The notes under the pieces were generated by a model that was not told where the DNA came from, made no database searches, and worked only from the letters and a program-made list of their open reading frames with translations. 64,000 nucleotides of DNA from Straminergon stramineum (Eukaryota; Streptophyta; Bryopsida; Hypnales; Calliergonaceae): assembly GCA_963920665.1 (NCBI GenBank), contig OY987267.1, positions 22,940,001 to 23,004,000 on the forward strand, read 5' to 3'. Every line of letters begins with the position of its first letter. Positions within the stretch are counted from its first letter, which is position 1. Made by a program: the position numbers and the translations under genes. Positions 13,215 to 27,119 of this stretch are shown in pieces.

Positions 13215-13414
13215 CTTGCATTTCTTCCCATTTGATTGGATTGAAATCTTTATCAATAATATTTTCACTAAGGTATTGCTTTTGTGCACCTATTGAATTC
13301 ATCTTGCACTCTATCCCAAAGGAAGTTCCTATCAATCACAAGTGGTCGAAATCATGTTGCAATACTCCAAAAACAACGTTGAACTTGAGGAGTTCGGCCT
13401 TCATCAATTACTAA
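13215..13414 (-). pseudogene. Exon-like piece of an unrecognised gene
   Basis: On the minus strand a 65-residue reading contains FGVLQHDFDHL, then an in-frame TGA (13335-13337), then SFGIECKMNS and FNPIKWEEMQ. It ends exactly at a consensus donor, CAAG|GTGAGT, at 13215. The TGA sits where TGG would restore a Trp. Coherent composition plus the donor suggest a real, now broken exon. The other exons are not visible and I cannot name the family. Confidence 0.4.
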
Positions 13415-14589
13415 GATCTACAGATCTAATCGTTCAATTTAGACACTTCCTTTAGATCTTGTATCACCCCTACTTTAATGCTCTACAACAATGGTGGATT
13501 GGCGCAATTCTCCACAGATTGTCAACTATGGTCTGATTACAATCAATCATGTTGTAGAACGTGTGGCTAACGCAAACGAGGGTTGGGCAGGCTACGGCTA
13601 ACAAAGGCTCCTAACCAATAACTACCGATCGATGATCACTCATGGGTGTAGAATGTTTTGGAGCAATGCTAAAACTAGTTCTGATAATGTATATTTGAGG
13701 TTTCAGACGACTGTTCAGAAAAGTCATGGGTAGGCAACTCCTATCATAATGAAACTTATTTATAAAAACTTCAAATGCATAATAAGCTACTCTAAGGGTT
13801 TATGATTATAAAATAAAACCTTTCATGTGAAAAATACCTTAAAAGACAAATTCAATGATATAACATTTAATAAAAATAGAAATGTATTATATAAGTTACA
13901 ACAAATAATAAGTGAATGATAAGTCAAATCATAAATACAGGTGTGCTCATCCAGAGGTTGGGCCATAATTTACAATAATTAATAGTAATAAAATAATTTT
14001 ATTTTATTATTTAGCTAAATGTAGATGTTCTAGTGTTTTATGTGAGATGATAGTAGGATTCTGTGTACTTCTTTCTTCTAAATATGATATTTTGTCTTAT
14101 AAAATTTGAATTATTATATTATTTTGCCTTAGCTTTTTTTTCAAAAAATTTATTCATAACTTTTTTTCACTTATTATAATTACATAATCAACTTGAAAAT
14201 GGATTTATGATCTGAGCACCCCTGTAGATTATAGTGCAATTGCTTACTCGAGAGAAAACTACTAATTTCATGTTTGAAGGAATTTGTGTTTCATTGATAA
14301 CGTCAATTTTGATTATCTTTATGTAGATTCATGACATTCACACTCTAATGGAGACTCTCCCTGGAATGGAAATCTATACCCGTTCTAGTTTTTAGTGCTA
14401 TGTGCACTTGAATGTCACAAATGAGAATCAATCCAACACTATGAAATTGACGATTTATGTTAGTTGACAGTGTGGCATTTTAAGACAATATAGTGTATGC
14501 CACTTTCAAAGGGATATGCTAAAGAATTCATTCATTGCTCAGCTTAAGAAAGCTCACCTAGAACCAACCTCTAGCATTCATTTGTGACA

Positions 14590-14960
14590 ACCCAAGAAGT
14601 TGTCTGCAATTGGTCAGCTTCTTTGGTCATCCTTTAAGGGTCCATCCGCATTTGGTGGAAGGAGTAATTGCAGGAATGATCAGTGAATTTAATATAGATT
14701 CACAGAGTTCCTCAAAGAAAACTCTTCTAACATTTCTCTCACCACTAAGTGTGATCAATATGTTTTTGTGCTTAGATGTCTTAACTTAGTTAACAAACAT
14801 GCCTGTTTATGTGGCGATGCATCCCAACTCCCGAGTGTTGTATGATTGTATCCATTGGTGCCATCATTGTGTACACTTTGACTACTTTAATTTGACTGTC
14901 TTGTGATCCCAAAATGGCCATGACAAAGTTTGAATATATGTGAATAGTATGTTTATTAGT
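14590..14960 (+). repeat. Diverged copy of the ARF 3' flank
   Basis: It aligns with 7110-7420 over about 350 bp (for example GGTGGAAGGAGTAATTGCAGGAATGA and later TTGTGTACACTTTGAC). No ARF coding sequence is recognisable upstream of it. It is either a segmental copy that lost its coding part or a repeat family into which the ARF locus fell. Confidence 0.6.
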
Positions 14961-17900
14961 TTCAAGTCTTCTAGAATAGTAAGAATTTGATGCTCCTTGT
15001 CTTTGTGCACATCTTGATCGTTTTAATGTGACCTCACTAGGAAATAGCTGGAATGTTGAGTCTAAACATTAGTAAGTTAGCATCACCCTCTCTTCTTACA
15101 ATGAGAAGCTTCAGTCTTAGTTCTTGTGTTAAGAAAAGAAAAAGACATCACTCCCTTACTCTTTCAATGTATTACCTGTTAGTGGTCATAATCCAGCTCC
15201 TTGGCGTACATAGAATTACACCAATATCATAACCTATGATGCTTCTATACAATTTTGCCAATTTGGAGAGGTTCAAAATGTTAGAAGTCATTCATTGGCA
15301 AGCATAAAATTCCGTAGTGCTAAGTTGGTTGCAACCTCGTAATGCCATAAATTGAGGTTGCAACTTTTGATGTAGATAATTGAGGTCTGATTCCAGCATC
15401 ATGCGACTTACAAGTCAGTGCAGTTAGCACAATAAATACAATCCCAGTTCTTTATTGTACAACTTGACATAGTTTCAGGAAGCTCAATATAAAACTACTA
15501 TACTGTATTGCAACCAGTAGAGCGAAACCTATTGTTTTTCATTCCCCGAAATAGCAAAAAAGCGTTGAGGGCGACAAGTTTCTCACTCGTCTGTAGATTC
15601 CAGAAGCGTGGATGTCATCAATGCTTAGGTGAGTGAAAAGAGTCACAAACAACAAGCTGTGGGGCTTGACTTCGTGAGCACCGAGGAAGTACTGTCTAGT
15701 GTGGGATGTTCTAAATCATCGCTCGACAGTTGCAGGATCCACCGTGGTAGTTGACATAGACAATGTCCCATGCTCGCGAGAGTTTTACTAAGGAGATTAC
15801 CCCCTTCCCCGATGCCATCTATTTGAAGTGCCAAGATGGGAGACAAAGGTCCTACACCTTTCACTTGGACGTTGGATAATGGTTGTATAGTTCTTCTATT
15901 CAAATACATATGTCACCACTACCATATTCATAGCCCTGGCATCAATGTCTTGACCGCCAAGTGCACCAATCATGAATTTAAGCATAAACAAGGAAATGTA
16001 GTTTAGTCCAGATCACTCTACATTTCTAGTGGATGACATTTGGTGAACAATGAACATTCTGAAGAATGACATGTTTCTCGATGAAAAGAATGTAAATGGA
16101 TGCATATATATGAATGAATGGGTTATTTTCTAATGGAATACAATAGTGATGAATGAATTCCTATTTCTTTGATAGTGCATTTTTCAATGGCAAGAATTTT
16201 CATATGTGAAATGAAGGTGTATGGGTGCATTATTTAGTACATCAATGACTGTGTCTATAATAATTCTGAGTGATACAACCTAACAAATACACTACAATCC
16301 ACCGTCTATGTAAATGCATTATGGTGCATGCTACATGCCACTGCAACAAAGCTATAGTAACTAATCTTCCTTGCTTGATGAATGATAGAAAACAAAGACT
16401 ATAGACTGCATATCTTCAACTTACAAACCTACAAGACATATAGAAAGCATGATTACGTGCTCCATCATAGAAGAGTGGAAAAATTATGAAGCCGGATGAT
16501 GATGAACGAATCAGAAAGTGGAAACTACAATGCAAAACCATGATTCCATTGATTTAAAACTTTTCCAAACATATGCATACCTACAGAGGCCATGTACGAA
16601 TTCACATACTTGTATCTCTACATGCTATTACAACACAACACTAGCAATGTTGTAAACAAAGACAACACTTTTTTGTTTAAAAAGATGCATCATGTTTGAA
16701 GAGTGCCAATCTTGTGTTCAGACACGTACCTTAATCTGATGGAATTCTAGCATCCTTGGAAGAGCCACTACATTTGGTTACTTGACCCACAATTTCCTTG
16801 CTCACTTTCTAGTAAGAAGCAACCTCAACATCCATTGCTCACATTCGGTGTGGTCAAAATTTCAAATTTTTTGTATTTCCTACTCCCAAGTACCAATAAA
16901 GAACCGATTTTAAATGCCCAACTCCCGCATTACTATTAAGAAAGGTGTCCTAGAGGATTGAAAGATAGTCTCGGTCTTTGACAACTTATTGCATGCCAAA
17001 TACTAATTGAAGCATTCCAATTTCAATTAATTTCATATAAAAAAAAAAGTAACATGGGGTACTCATATAAATATTGTATGCAACATATATAGTTGATGAT
17101 GTAGACAAAAAGTTGAAAACAACTTACATATTCAAAACCAACCCCAACGGAAATCTACGAAGGAGGTCATTCAAATCAAACTGACACGGCAATGTAGGAA
17201 TCCAACCACTGTATGTGGATATGATTGTCTCTGTACTCAAAAGTGCCTATACAAAATACAAAGCAAGACAATGTTCTAAAAACTCACATTCATCTCTATT
17301 TTCTTGTGCGCCACACCTTCCATTCGTGATTCTGCCAAGCACACACTTGTTTGGACTGTGATTAATAGAAATTCAATGTAGACTTTGAATGCCGCCACTT
17401 ATATGCATGTACAATACAAACAATGTACTACATGGTGGTGCACATTTCTCCTCCAATGTAAATCTCTCTTAACCCATGATGCCATATTTGCTCTAGCCAC
17501 CGTCCAAATATCTCCTATATCATATACGTGTCCTGCATGCAAACGCCTTCTTTCAATTTGGATGTAATGTGGCTCCAAATTTCTAAAGGTGTTCGTACAT
17601 TGAAGAAAAGGCATGCAACTCCACTTCCATTATATCATATCCACATGTACGTGGCATGGGTATTAAAAAAGGACAATAATTTTCACAATGTCTTGCACTA
17701 ATAAGCAATAGTGTGTTTACGAATTTTTAGTAAAAAGCCACCTCCTACTGCGTACAATTCTGGAAATACTTTCAAATAATCCAAGTTACTTTTCAATCTC
17801 TGTTGCCGTTCCTCTTCATGGAAGCAAACTAAAGGAAAACAAAAAAATGCATGCATCCAATCGCTTGCCTTTCCTCTTTTGTGGTTAATCTCTAACACAA

Positions 17901-18739
17901 ACAAACTCACAATGAGGTTCTTTCAAATCCATAGATTAACCACATTGGGAATCTTAAAAATCATATATGCTACCTCTAAACCAATTAACCACAAACCACA
18001 GCAATCAAGTATGAACTCCAATTTTTTCCACTGCACTGCTATTTATAAAGAATATTAGGCCTTTGAACATGTCCGAATTACCAAACCTACTACCTCCAAT
18101 GAAACCTGAAGAAGCTCTCCAAATACATAATTGTTTTTTCAATCTCATGAATTCATATACTTAGCCTAATCACCCGTGTTTTGAAATGACTAAACATTAG
18201 CATATATGTTTTAATATACAACATTTTCTATGAAGAAAATTAACAACTTCTAGGTAGCTGACATATCTTAAATGCATAGACAAATACGCAATGCGCCGGC
18301 ATTATGCATGATCCAGAAGGTGTCACTTCATACCTTCACCGAAAAGTTAGACCACATGTGCATTGTGTTCAATCCTATAGCTGAGACTACTGAGGTTGTG
18401 AAACGTTAAAACACTAGTCAATTTTTACATTCAAGCAAGTTCTGTGTACATTTTGCAATTTATAACGTGTCAATATATATATATCTGTAGGCATTGAATT
18501 AATCATTCAAGATGATTAATGGATGATAATTGAAAGTACCATTCGGAAGGAGAAACAAAATCATACAATTCTTTCCAACACAAAGTAACATGTTTGGGAA
18601 GAAACTACAATCCAACACTCTATTCCGAAGTGATTAAGTGAACTTCCTATTCCGAACATGAACAAAAAAATACTTTTGAGAATTCTAAACTACTTGGAGG
18701 AAGTATGACAGTCACCAAGAGAAGAAGTTGACAATATAC
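14961..18739. other. AT-rich region with weak coding traces
   Basis: There is no firm gene. On the minus strand 15980-15643 reads as protein-like in two adjoining frames (IDARAMNMVVVTYVFE, then QVKGVGPLSPILALQIDGIG), which suggests a frameshifted exon. The rest is AT-rich with short ATGA and TGCA runs near 16100-16250. An (AT)n microsatellite lies at 18473-18483. Confidence 0.35.
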
Positions 18740-20830
18740 CTGCACATCGCCACCATCGAGCTTTGATCCACCATCACCATCTTCATTTGTAACTTGCACT
18801 ACTACAACTTGGCCCTTGCATTCCAAGACTGAAATTTGGACAAGTCAAAGTCTACAGCTTCTTCAACAACATTCCTCCAAAAATCATCCCTTACACCTCC
18901 TTGTTCAAAGAGTCGTCCAATTTTTGTAGACTTACAACAACAATGTAATACAATTAATAATATTCATCATGGTTTAGTATTGAGAACTTATAACAATGTA
19001 CTTTATAAACCACCATCCAAGCCTACTTTGATTCGGTGATGCTATTCAAGATATGCAAATTCCTTGATTACTTGACCAATTCACACTTTGAAATTTCAAA
19101 TTCTTATGTGAATAAGGCTTTGTTTCAAGTCTACGGTCATTGAAGGTTTGCTTTAAATGGGGTTATTCACTAACATTGCAATAGTCATCTACTACCTTCC
19201 ACTCTCAAGTTCCACACTACATTCATAAGCATTGATAAAAATTTCTTTACAATTGTTTTTTCTAATCTATGAAAAGAGATCTCTTCTACACTCTCCAATT
19301 AGTTTAAAAGGCTCTTTACAATGCTTTACACATGCAACGGATGGTATAATGTATCTTCCAACTGTCACAGTTGTGAAGGGGGGAAGAAGCATGCACCAAA
19401 CATGTGCCAATGAAGAATGGCCTTAGGAACTTTGACTTCAGACGCCACTAATATAATTTCTGTGATCCACTTTAATCTGGGGTGCTCTACTTGTACATTC
19501 TGCAGTGCTATACGCTAAGATGAGTTAGGTATGTAGAAATGGCAATAAAAGTGTTGCTATGTCATGAAGTTCTAGCCCTATCCTAAAACCCATAGTAAAT
19601 GACCTTTAGACAACACTGAGGCTCCAAGAGGTGAAGCTTTCTATTTCCCATGATGTAGAGGTACTCAACCATTATAGGACCTATGCAATTTCCATATTTA
19701 GGTAGACAAAAGGCGCCTTCATCTACCCAGTTCATTGTTAGTAGAGGAGAAATCATGATAGGCCCTTCTTCAATAGTCTGCAATAAAATACATTACACCT
19801 TTGCAATACGTTAGAAGATACCAACGCCATTGAATTAAATTTAAGTCCTTTGACTTCATCCCAACAATCTTAGCAAAACACCAATTCGAGTACGTTGAAC
19901 ATAATTTCTAAGCAATAAACCACTAGTCATTTCTCTCTCTTCTGTAATAGATTTAGCACTTTGTTCCGTTCTCAATGAAATTCATTTGTCTTACTATACT
20001 TGATACTACGAGCATGCAACCCAAACTTTGCATGAATCACGTAAAATAATGCATGAAAACTATCTTTCGATGATGTCTTTGCTAACTACAAGGTCCATCG
20101 TGCACAACTCCTACATTCTTGTATCTGTCATAGTGGAAATGAACCTAAAGATGTTGACACAATTCACATACCATGGAAATAATAATTTTAGATTGTGGAC
20201 ACTTCAAAATATTAGTGAAAACACAAACTACAAATCCACGAAGTCTCACCACATGGATCTTTCCATCCACTGTCTTCCTTCGAACTACTAAAAGCACGGG
20301 CAACTTGTTCTATAGCACATGATTCCTTTTTGTTGCGAAGACAAAAAATTACATCAACAAATGTTCATTAATAACAATAAGTTAGGGCTTCTGTCAATCT
20401 GTCACCACTTTCATTATGAACATCGATGAGCGTGGAACTTCTCCCTGCACTTGCTAAAAAAAACGTTCATTGAATCACTACTGTCCAACTTCTGAATTAC
20501 TTTCCCTCTACTCCCAACGTGCCTTCATCATAGCTGGGTATTTGGATAACCATTAGATTGCCTTGAGACCTCTACTTCCCACATACAGAAAACACACACC
20601 TTCTTCTATACGTCCTCCATTAGGATGTCATGGCAAAACTCCAAGGGCATGGACAGTTGTACCAACAATGACAACGGCTTCAATACACACTAATAGGTGC
20701 ATGCAACCACACTATCCCAAGCGATTGTGGATACTATATGTTGTCTACAATACTCATGAAAATAGATTCATAACTGCTTTCCTAGCAATTTCGGACTATG
20801 TATATCCTTTCCACACACATTGAAGCAAAT
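18740..20830 (-). pseudogene. Decayed multi-exon gene, unrecognised
   Basis: Several minus-strand pieces look like exons of one gene running from 20.8 to 18.7 kb. At 20630-20555 one reads GRIEEGVCFLYVGSRGLKAI, then a stop. At 20455-20395, after an AG acceptor following a T-run, another reads AGRSSTLIDVHNESGDRL. At 20338-20245 a third contains NKKESCAIEQVARAFSSSKE and ends by a GTGAG donor. At 19781-19583, after TTATTGCAG, a 65-residue reading contains MNWVDEGAFCLPKYGNCIG and ends at a stop. At 18828-18740, bounded by TTTCAG and CAG|GTATAT, one reads QVVVVQVTNEDGDGGSKLDG. Frames shift within pieces, so the gene is broken. I do not recognise the family. Beta-rich texture hints at a large structural or chromatin protein, which is only a guess. 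Confidence 0.45.
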
Positions 20831-21600
20831 GCAATTATATAATTTCTAGCAATTAGTAACTCTGTACGTACTTGTCTGCACAAGTAATGCAAATCCAAAG
20901 TCAAAGTATTCTAGGCAATTCCTTTTCAAAAAAAAATACCAACAACAAAATTACATGAGAGGCCCTGTATGTGACAGTGGCCACACCCGCCGCTCATACA
21001 ATATCCTAGAACCTAATTTTACCAACAACAAAAAATCTTGCTCGTTGATGGAGGTCATGAAAATGAATCCCGCATCCTAGCATTGAATCTGGTATGCATA
21101 GTACTTGTAATTTTATTATTTCATTATTTTATTAGAGAATGTTTATAAAAAAAATACTTTAAGCACATTATTGTAATTCAATGTATTTTTATGTAGCTCA
21201 AGTTCAATATGTATTATTATAAGTGCATCTACTAGTGATATATAAAAAATAAATAAAATGTTATATTTTAGAATCTTGTATAATGTCACCATGTCAAATA
21301 GGTACTTTCAAAATATATGGTTTTATTTTACTAGATTTCACTTTATTATATTAAAGTTAGGAGACAACCATATATTTTTTAATTGAATATTATACATTTG
21401 TATAGTGGTACATAATATTAAATATTTGATGCCACACACTATAAAAATTAAAAAAGCATTAGTAATTACCATAAATAAATAAGTCTATGAGGTTTATTTT
21501 TGTGGTACATTTTGATAATCACATGCAAAAGTGATGGAAGGTCAAAAATAATGTACACAATGCACCAATGCTTATAGTACTTCATGTAAAATTGACAATA

Positions 21601-21634
21601 TAGGGTTTAGGGTTTTAGGGTTTAGGGTTTAGGG
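21601..21634 (+). repeat. Interstitial plant telomere repeat (TTTAGGG)n
   Basis: About five units of TTTAGGG, one with an extra T, lie in tandem. This is the Arabidopsis-type telomere unit, so the organism is a plant. Sequence at 20831-21600 and 21635-21779 is AT-rich and otherwise featureless. Confidence 0.9.
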
Positions 21635-21779
21635 TAGAGCTTTTAGATTGGCAATTTGAATGAGTAGGAGAATACCTTAAATTATCCTTTCAGTCATTAA
21701 TTTTACATTGAATGCTTGTAGTATTGAATACTAGTCTTGAGAGGTTGATTTATATTTTTGGGAATTCAATATATTCTTC

Positions 21780-22190
21780 AATAGATGGATGGGCGGACGG
21801 GTGGATGAATGGGTAGATAGCCAACTTCAATCTCTATTTGTGATTGGAGTTTTTCGAGTTTGGGGGCATGTAATATACCACTGGAAAGGTGTATAGGAGA
21901 CCTTTTCAACGGTATATTACTCACCCGAAAATTCCATAAACTAAGTTGCAAATTGCGAGATAAGATGGTTGTCCATCCATCTACCCAACAAGACAACCGT
22001 CTACCCATCCGCAGTCCGCTTGTTGGCCTATCTGCTTGGTGGATGGCTTGGCGGGCCAGGGTTGCACAGACGCCCGGACATCCATCGTCCGCGTCCGCTA
22101 CTTCCCGAATGTTCAGAGAGATAGAACCTCAAAGTCGCATCCCATCCACTAGACAGGCAGTTGGGCCGAAATTCCTTCTAAATTGAACAA
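21780..22190. repeat. GC-rich island with a foldback core
   Basis: Two arms rich in GGATGGG/CCATCC and GGACGG/CCGTCC are inverted about a core at 21878-21925, where GTAATATACC pairs with GGTATATTAC. The right part (21970-22110) is a run of GTCCGC and CCATCC motifs, much like 55740-55930, 58200-58440 and 61190-61350. A degenerate mirror symmetry extends through the arms. It directly abuts element copy 2 at 22200. Confidence 0.55.
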
Positions 22191-22199
22191 GAATTCAAG

Positions 22200-22797
22200 A
22201 AGTCAACATTTTCATAAGTTGTACTAATTTCGGGTGATTGTAACCATACAAATTCTAACTAGGCTTGTTAGAGATCACATAGGAAAAGAAAACATAATAA
22301 TATCACTTACAAATTGAAAGATTATAATCTTTGATAATGAGGGTGTAAAAACTATGAAAAATTTTCAATTCACTTTTTGCATGTGAACTCTAAAAAGTTG
22401 GTCACTAAAAAAATATGAGGTTATAGGGCCTAGCATACACAATCCCAATCAATTTGCAGTTTTTCAAAATCTATTCTACAATTTTTTTAAATGAATTTTT
22501 GATGTGATTTATTGTTTTTGCCTCCAATATCAAGTGTATTTGAGACTCATTTCCAAGAGCCTTCAACACTACAGGAAGTCAAGATTGCAATGGGCATCCT
22601 TGCACAAAATCTTCAATAGAAAAATCATAATCCTTTATTTTTAAGATCAACCTTTTGATCCTAAAACTAGACTTCAAAAAGAGTTCTCCAAAATTATAAA
22701 CTAATAATAATAGAAATTTTGTTGGTTTAGGATGTTTTATTGAACTTCAAAGTTTTTGAAACACCATAATCTTGTCCCTTGGGCATTTAGGGGTTAA
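22200..22797 (+). repeat. TTAACCCC-ended short element, copy 2
   Basis: This is the same family as 337-985 and 56516-57204. The right terminus is clean: CTTGGGCATTTAGGGGTTAA at 22778-22797. The left end is truncated at the border of the GC-rich island. It is non-coding. Confidence 0.75.
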
Positions 22798-23860
22798 AGA
22801 GGAGAATTGACTATTTGACTTAAGGGTCTACAAAAAAAATAAAAAAAATAAAATATCATCTTTCACGAATTTAATATAAGTCCACAAAATGCCTATAAAT
22901 TCCTCATAAGGAGTCTAAATTAAATGAATTAAAGCTTTTCAAAATGAAAAAATTATATTCTCTACAAAAAAAGATTGTATTTTCCTACTTCAAAGATTTT
23001 CAAATTTGTTTTTCCTGCTTTTGTCCCCTATTTGGAGCTTCTTGGCCACTTTAGTCATAACTTTGGGTTCAAGGCATTGATAGTGGATTAGTGATTTAGT
23101 GAAAAAGATTATATTTCCACAAAGCTTATGAATTTTTCTATCTTCACAAAATTATTAGAAATTTATGATAAAAAATGAAAATTCATTTAGTATGAGGCTA
23201 CATGCCTACCTAAAATTTCATAATTCCATTTGAAATACAACTTCCACAAATTGTAACCAAAAATGGACTTAATTGAAGTCATGGAAACCGCCCCAATTAA
23301 CCAAAGCTCATTTTAAGACTGAGGGGACCATAGTTCTTGAAAGGCTCATTTGAATTCAACTATTGAAGTGATAAACTTACAAAAGTGTAAGGGTTCCATT
23401 TACATTGCCTTCTTCAATATCTTCAACCATACATGATCGATTGACAAATCATACAATTTAAAACAAAAACTTGTCAATCTAACAACCATCAACTCAAAGA
23501 ATTGCACTTCTCATAATGTCATGATTCAGTGCTTTTCAGGAAAGCCAATACTGCCAAACAATGTGGAGGATTCTAACAACTCCAAAATCATTACCAATTT
23601 GAAGTTTACAACATGCTTATCAATTACAAGCACATGTCTAATTCAAATAACATTGGCATTCATTCATGATGATGAAAGTGGTGCATACATGCTATGTAAG
23701 TATGTAACTATATAATCCACATACGTACTAATTTGCTTCTATAAAAAATACAAAAACATGAGTTATATATGACATGGACACATGGTTGAATTCAATATGA
23801 ATTGCGGAAGTGTTCATCCGGTATCGGCCAATTGAATGAAGAAGTAAATTTGAAGATGAT
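22798..23860. other. AT-rich stretch, no gene seen
   Basis: Poly-A and poly-T rich, with no coherent frame. The kinase-like gene begins to read at 23860 on the minus strand. Confidence 0.5.
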
Positions 23861-25397
23861 TTATGCCAAAGTACTCTCGCCCTTCGAAATTTGCTCCAAG
23901 TACCTCTGAAACACAAGTGTAAAATCTTTATGGGCATACTTCACATGTGAACCATTGGATTCAAGTTGCAACTTGTGGTACGCCTCAGTCATGCATTCTT
24001 TGTTGATCTTCTGCGCTAGTTGAACAATAGAAAACTCTTCGGATTTCTTAGAAAGGCTTGGTATATTCTCCACATCTGCATCTCTTCTGTACACTTATGT
24101 AATGTTGGGATCCACCCACCACCTCCTCTGCAAATCTTTGTCCTGCTCGTCTATTGAAGTGAATGTACACAACGACTTCTTTGGGTTAGTAATAACAGTA
24201 GTCATCCCCCAATCACAAACTCCTATATAAACCCATGACTCATCTTCAAGAAAATGAAACATAATGTTGTTTGGAGAAAGGTCATTGTGTAGATGTCCAA
24301 TAGTGTGCACTGCACTCATGATATTCAACAATGCCCAAGAAAGCTCCGTGCGTTTGTCTCTCCATTGCTTGAGATGTCCAGTGGCAAAGATTTCTTCTTT
24401 TGTTATACGGGGGTTATATAACAATCGAATGGATATGTTGTCTAGATAATCGTTGTCCATTCTCAACATTTCACACAAAGTACCGCCGCTCCACCAAAAT
24501 AAGTACCCTTCATTCTCTCATACTCGGACTGCAAAGAAGCATATCACTCCATCGTGAGGAATCCTCATAGCCATGGACTCAATATTGTGTTCCAACTTGG
24601 CAAGTTCCGAACGTCGACCTTCTTGGAGAGACGTTTTTACTGCAAACTCCCATGATGGATGAATTTGAGCACATCTTTCAATTCGGACCCTCTGAATTGT
24701 TGCATATCCACTCCGCATGACTTTGATATCATAGGCAATGACCATGGTTGTTTCCGGAAGCGCTACTAGAAGGCGATGTGTATTTTATACTTGTACAATT
24801 CCATCTCTACTATTCCACTAATTCACTGACCCTATTCTATTCCGGCCCCTAGCAAATGGTTTGCACCTCTTTGTAAACATATTCACTTTCATAATGACAT
24901 GCTCAAAAGCTTTATCATTTGCACGGTGCTCCTTCCCCCATTCTCCATCATAATTTTGGCATTCCATAATGCATCATGTGCCCTTTTCTCCAAGAATTGA
25001 AGAAAATTCTTCTTTTCTGTTTCATGATGCCATTGTCGCACGTTCAAGGCATCCAACATCCTTTGCTTCATGTTCATTTTGAATTTATTAATGCAATCCT
25101 CTTGATATCGCACATATGTAGTGTCAAGGAACACTGTGACAATGTGAAACTGTCAAATTTTTTGGTTTACCTAGTAAAGCTAACTGAAAACTAAAGATAG
25201 GTATCCGGAATTAGCTAAGGAACCATTTAGGTCTAAAATAAGGAAGGAAAATGAGATAGTGAGGTGATTTGCTGAATCCGGTCCTAAGAAGTGAACGGAT
25301 AGAGGTGGATGTCTGACCGGATAGGTGATGGACCGGATACCATATAGAGGACCGGATCCGGAACAAGTCATGATGAGGTGACAGGGAGCCCAACGGC

Positions 25398-25406
25398 TAT
25401 AAAAGA
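25398..25406 (+). promoter_or_regulatory. TATA box of element A ORF
   Basis: CTATAAAAG sits 260 bp from the element's left end and about 260 bp before the ATG at 25665. The same spacing holds in B (27120-27129), where the flanking sequence is conserved, which supports function. Confidence 0.65.
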
Positions 25407-27119
25407 GCTGGGCTACCCAGATCAAACTCTTTTTCATTTTCGTTTTCCCATCGCTCTCTGTGCTTTGAGTTTATAGTTTGCGCCTGTCACTTAGCTTTCT
25501 ATGTCAGTTTGTGTGTCAGTGTCTACTACGAGGGTTTTTGGTTTTAAGCGTTATAGTTTGGATTTCCGGTTGAGATCGGAGAGAGAAAGTGAGAACGAGA
25601 CATGCGGCTAGGAGAGAGAGTGAGGTAGAATCGGAAAGGGTTCTGAGAGCGCTCACTTGTGTCCATGCCGCAACTTAGGAAGAGTAAAGGCGGACAGGCT
25701 AGTACCTCATCAGTAGAGGTGAAGCTCCAAAAGGTAGTTCTGATTGTTCCCTCTACTGAACCAGCCAAGTCCCAACTCATGGAGGATTTAAATTCCATGG
25801 GTTGCCTGGGGTTTGTAGAGAAACCCTAGGGCTTCAGAGAGGAGTCCATAGTGAGAGAACTCTTGGGCAAGCTGTCCAATGAGTTTGACAATACTTTGAG
25901 AGCCGTTCCGCATCTGAGGACGGAAAATGTGTGGAGAGTAGTCTATAGTTTTTGGGCAGGAGGGCTAGGAATGGCGAGCCGGAAGGATGAGTTCTACCGC
26001 GGAAAGTTCCAAGGTGCGGTCAACCCAAAGGACAGATACGCGGTGGAGGACTACATAGATGAGCGACAGTGCCGGCTGCTGAAGTTCTTGGTTCCGGTCC
26101 TACACCCGGAAAAACCGACGAGGGTGACTATCTCCCTCACCAACACTATTTTCGGTGCTCTGAGAGGAGACCGGAAAGTTGACTGGGCCTAGATCATTTC
26201 CGATCTGGTTGCCCAACTTGTGGGTAGAGTGGGAAGAAATAGGGCCACTCCGGTGTGTCCCTACCTTATTCACCTCTACCATTCCCACCAACTCCTTAGT
26301 GCAGGAGAGGAGAAGGCGTGGAAGGCTCAGGAAACTCTCCTGAGGTACAGAGAATCGGAAACGAATGAGGAGATGGAATCCGATTTCAAGCTTGAGGAGA
26401 ACAACGAGTCAGAGGAGGAGGAACCGAATCTGCCACTGATCAAGCGACAAAAGATGACCTCTCCCAACAAGTGGGGGACGCCACCTGCTCGTAACACCCC
26501 AGCTCTGGAAGAGAAACTAGAAGTGGAGAAGACCATGTCGGAGGAATCTAATCCCGACGACCCGTTCAACCCGCTCGTTGAGATCTTGTGCGACGTGAGG
26601 GCGGATTGGGAGCTGAAGAGGAGGATCCTGCTCTCGATCGAAAAGTCGATAGGAGCAGCACTCAACAGAGAGCTACCAGAGAAGGTAGCCAACTGCATTT
26701 CCGATCCAATTGAGTCCCGGAAACAAGAGGCGAAAATCCGGAGACTGCAGGAGGAGTTGGATGGAACGAAAGCGAAACTCCTTGTCCTCAAGGACAATTT
26801 TGCAGCCACTCAATCCATGGCGGAGGATTCTCAGAAGATGGTGGAGCAGGTGAAGGCCACTGTGGCAGCATGAAATTTTAATTTTTTGGTTTTACTTAGT
26901 AATACTAACCGGATAGCTAGATAGGGGTATCCGGATTTGGTTAAGAAACCATAAGGAGCGGAAATAGAAGTGGAAAATAAGATAGTGGGAAGATCTACTC
27001 AATCCAGTTTCCAAAGAGTAAATGGATAGGATGTTTGACCGGATAGGTGACGGACCGGATACCATGCAGGAACTGGATCCGGATTAGGTCATAATGAGGT
27101 GACAGGGGGGTCCAGCCAG

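Noticed and set aside
26327..26809. Minus-strand open frame of 160 codons, Ser-rich
   Set aside because: It is antisense to the element A ORF, which has the conserved counterpart in B.
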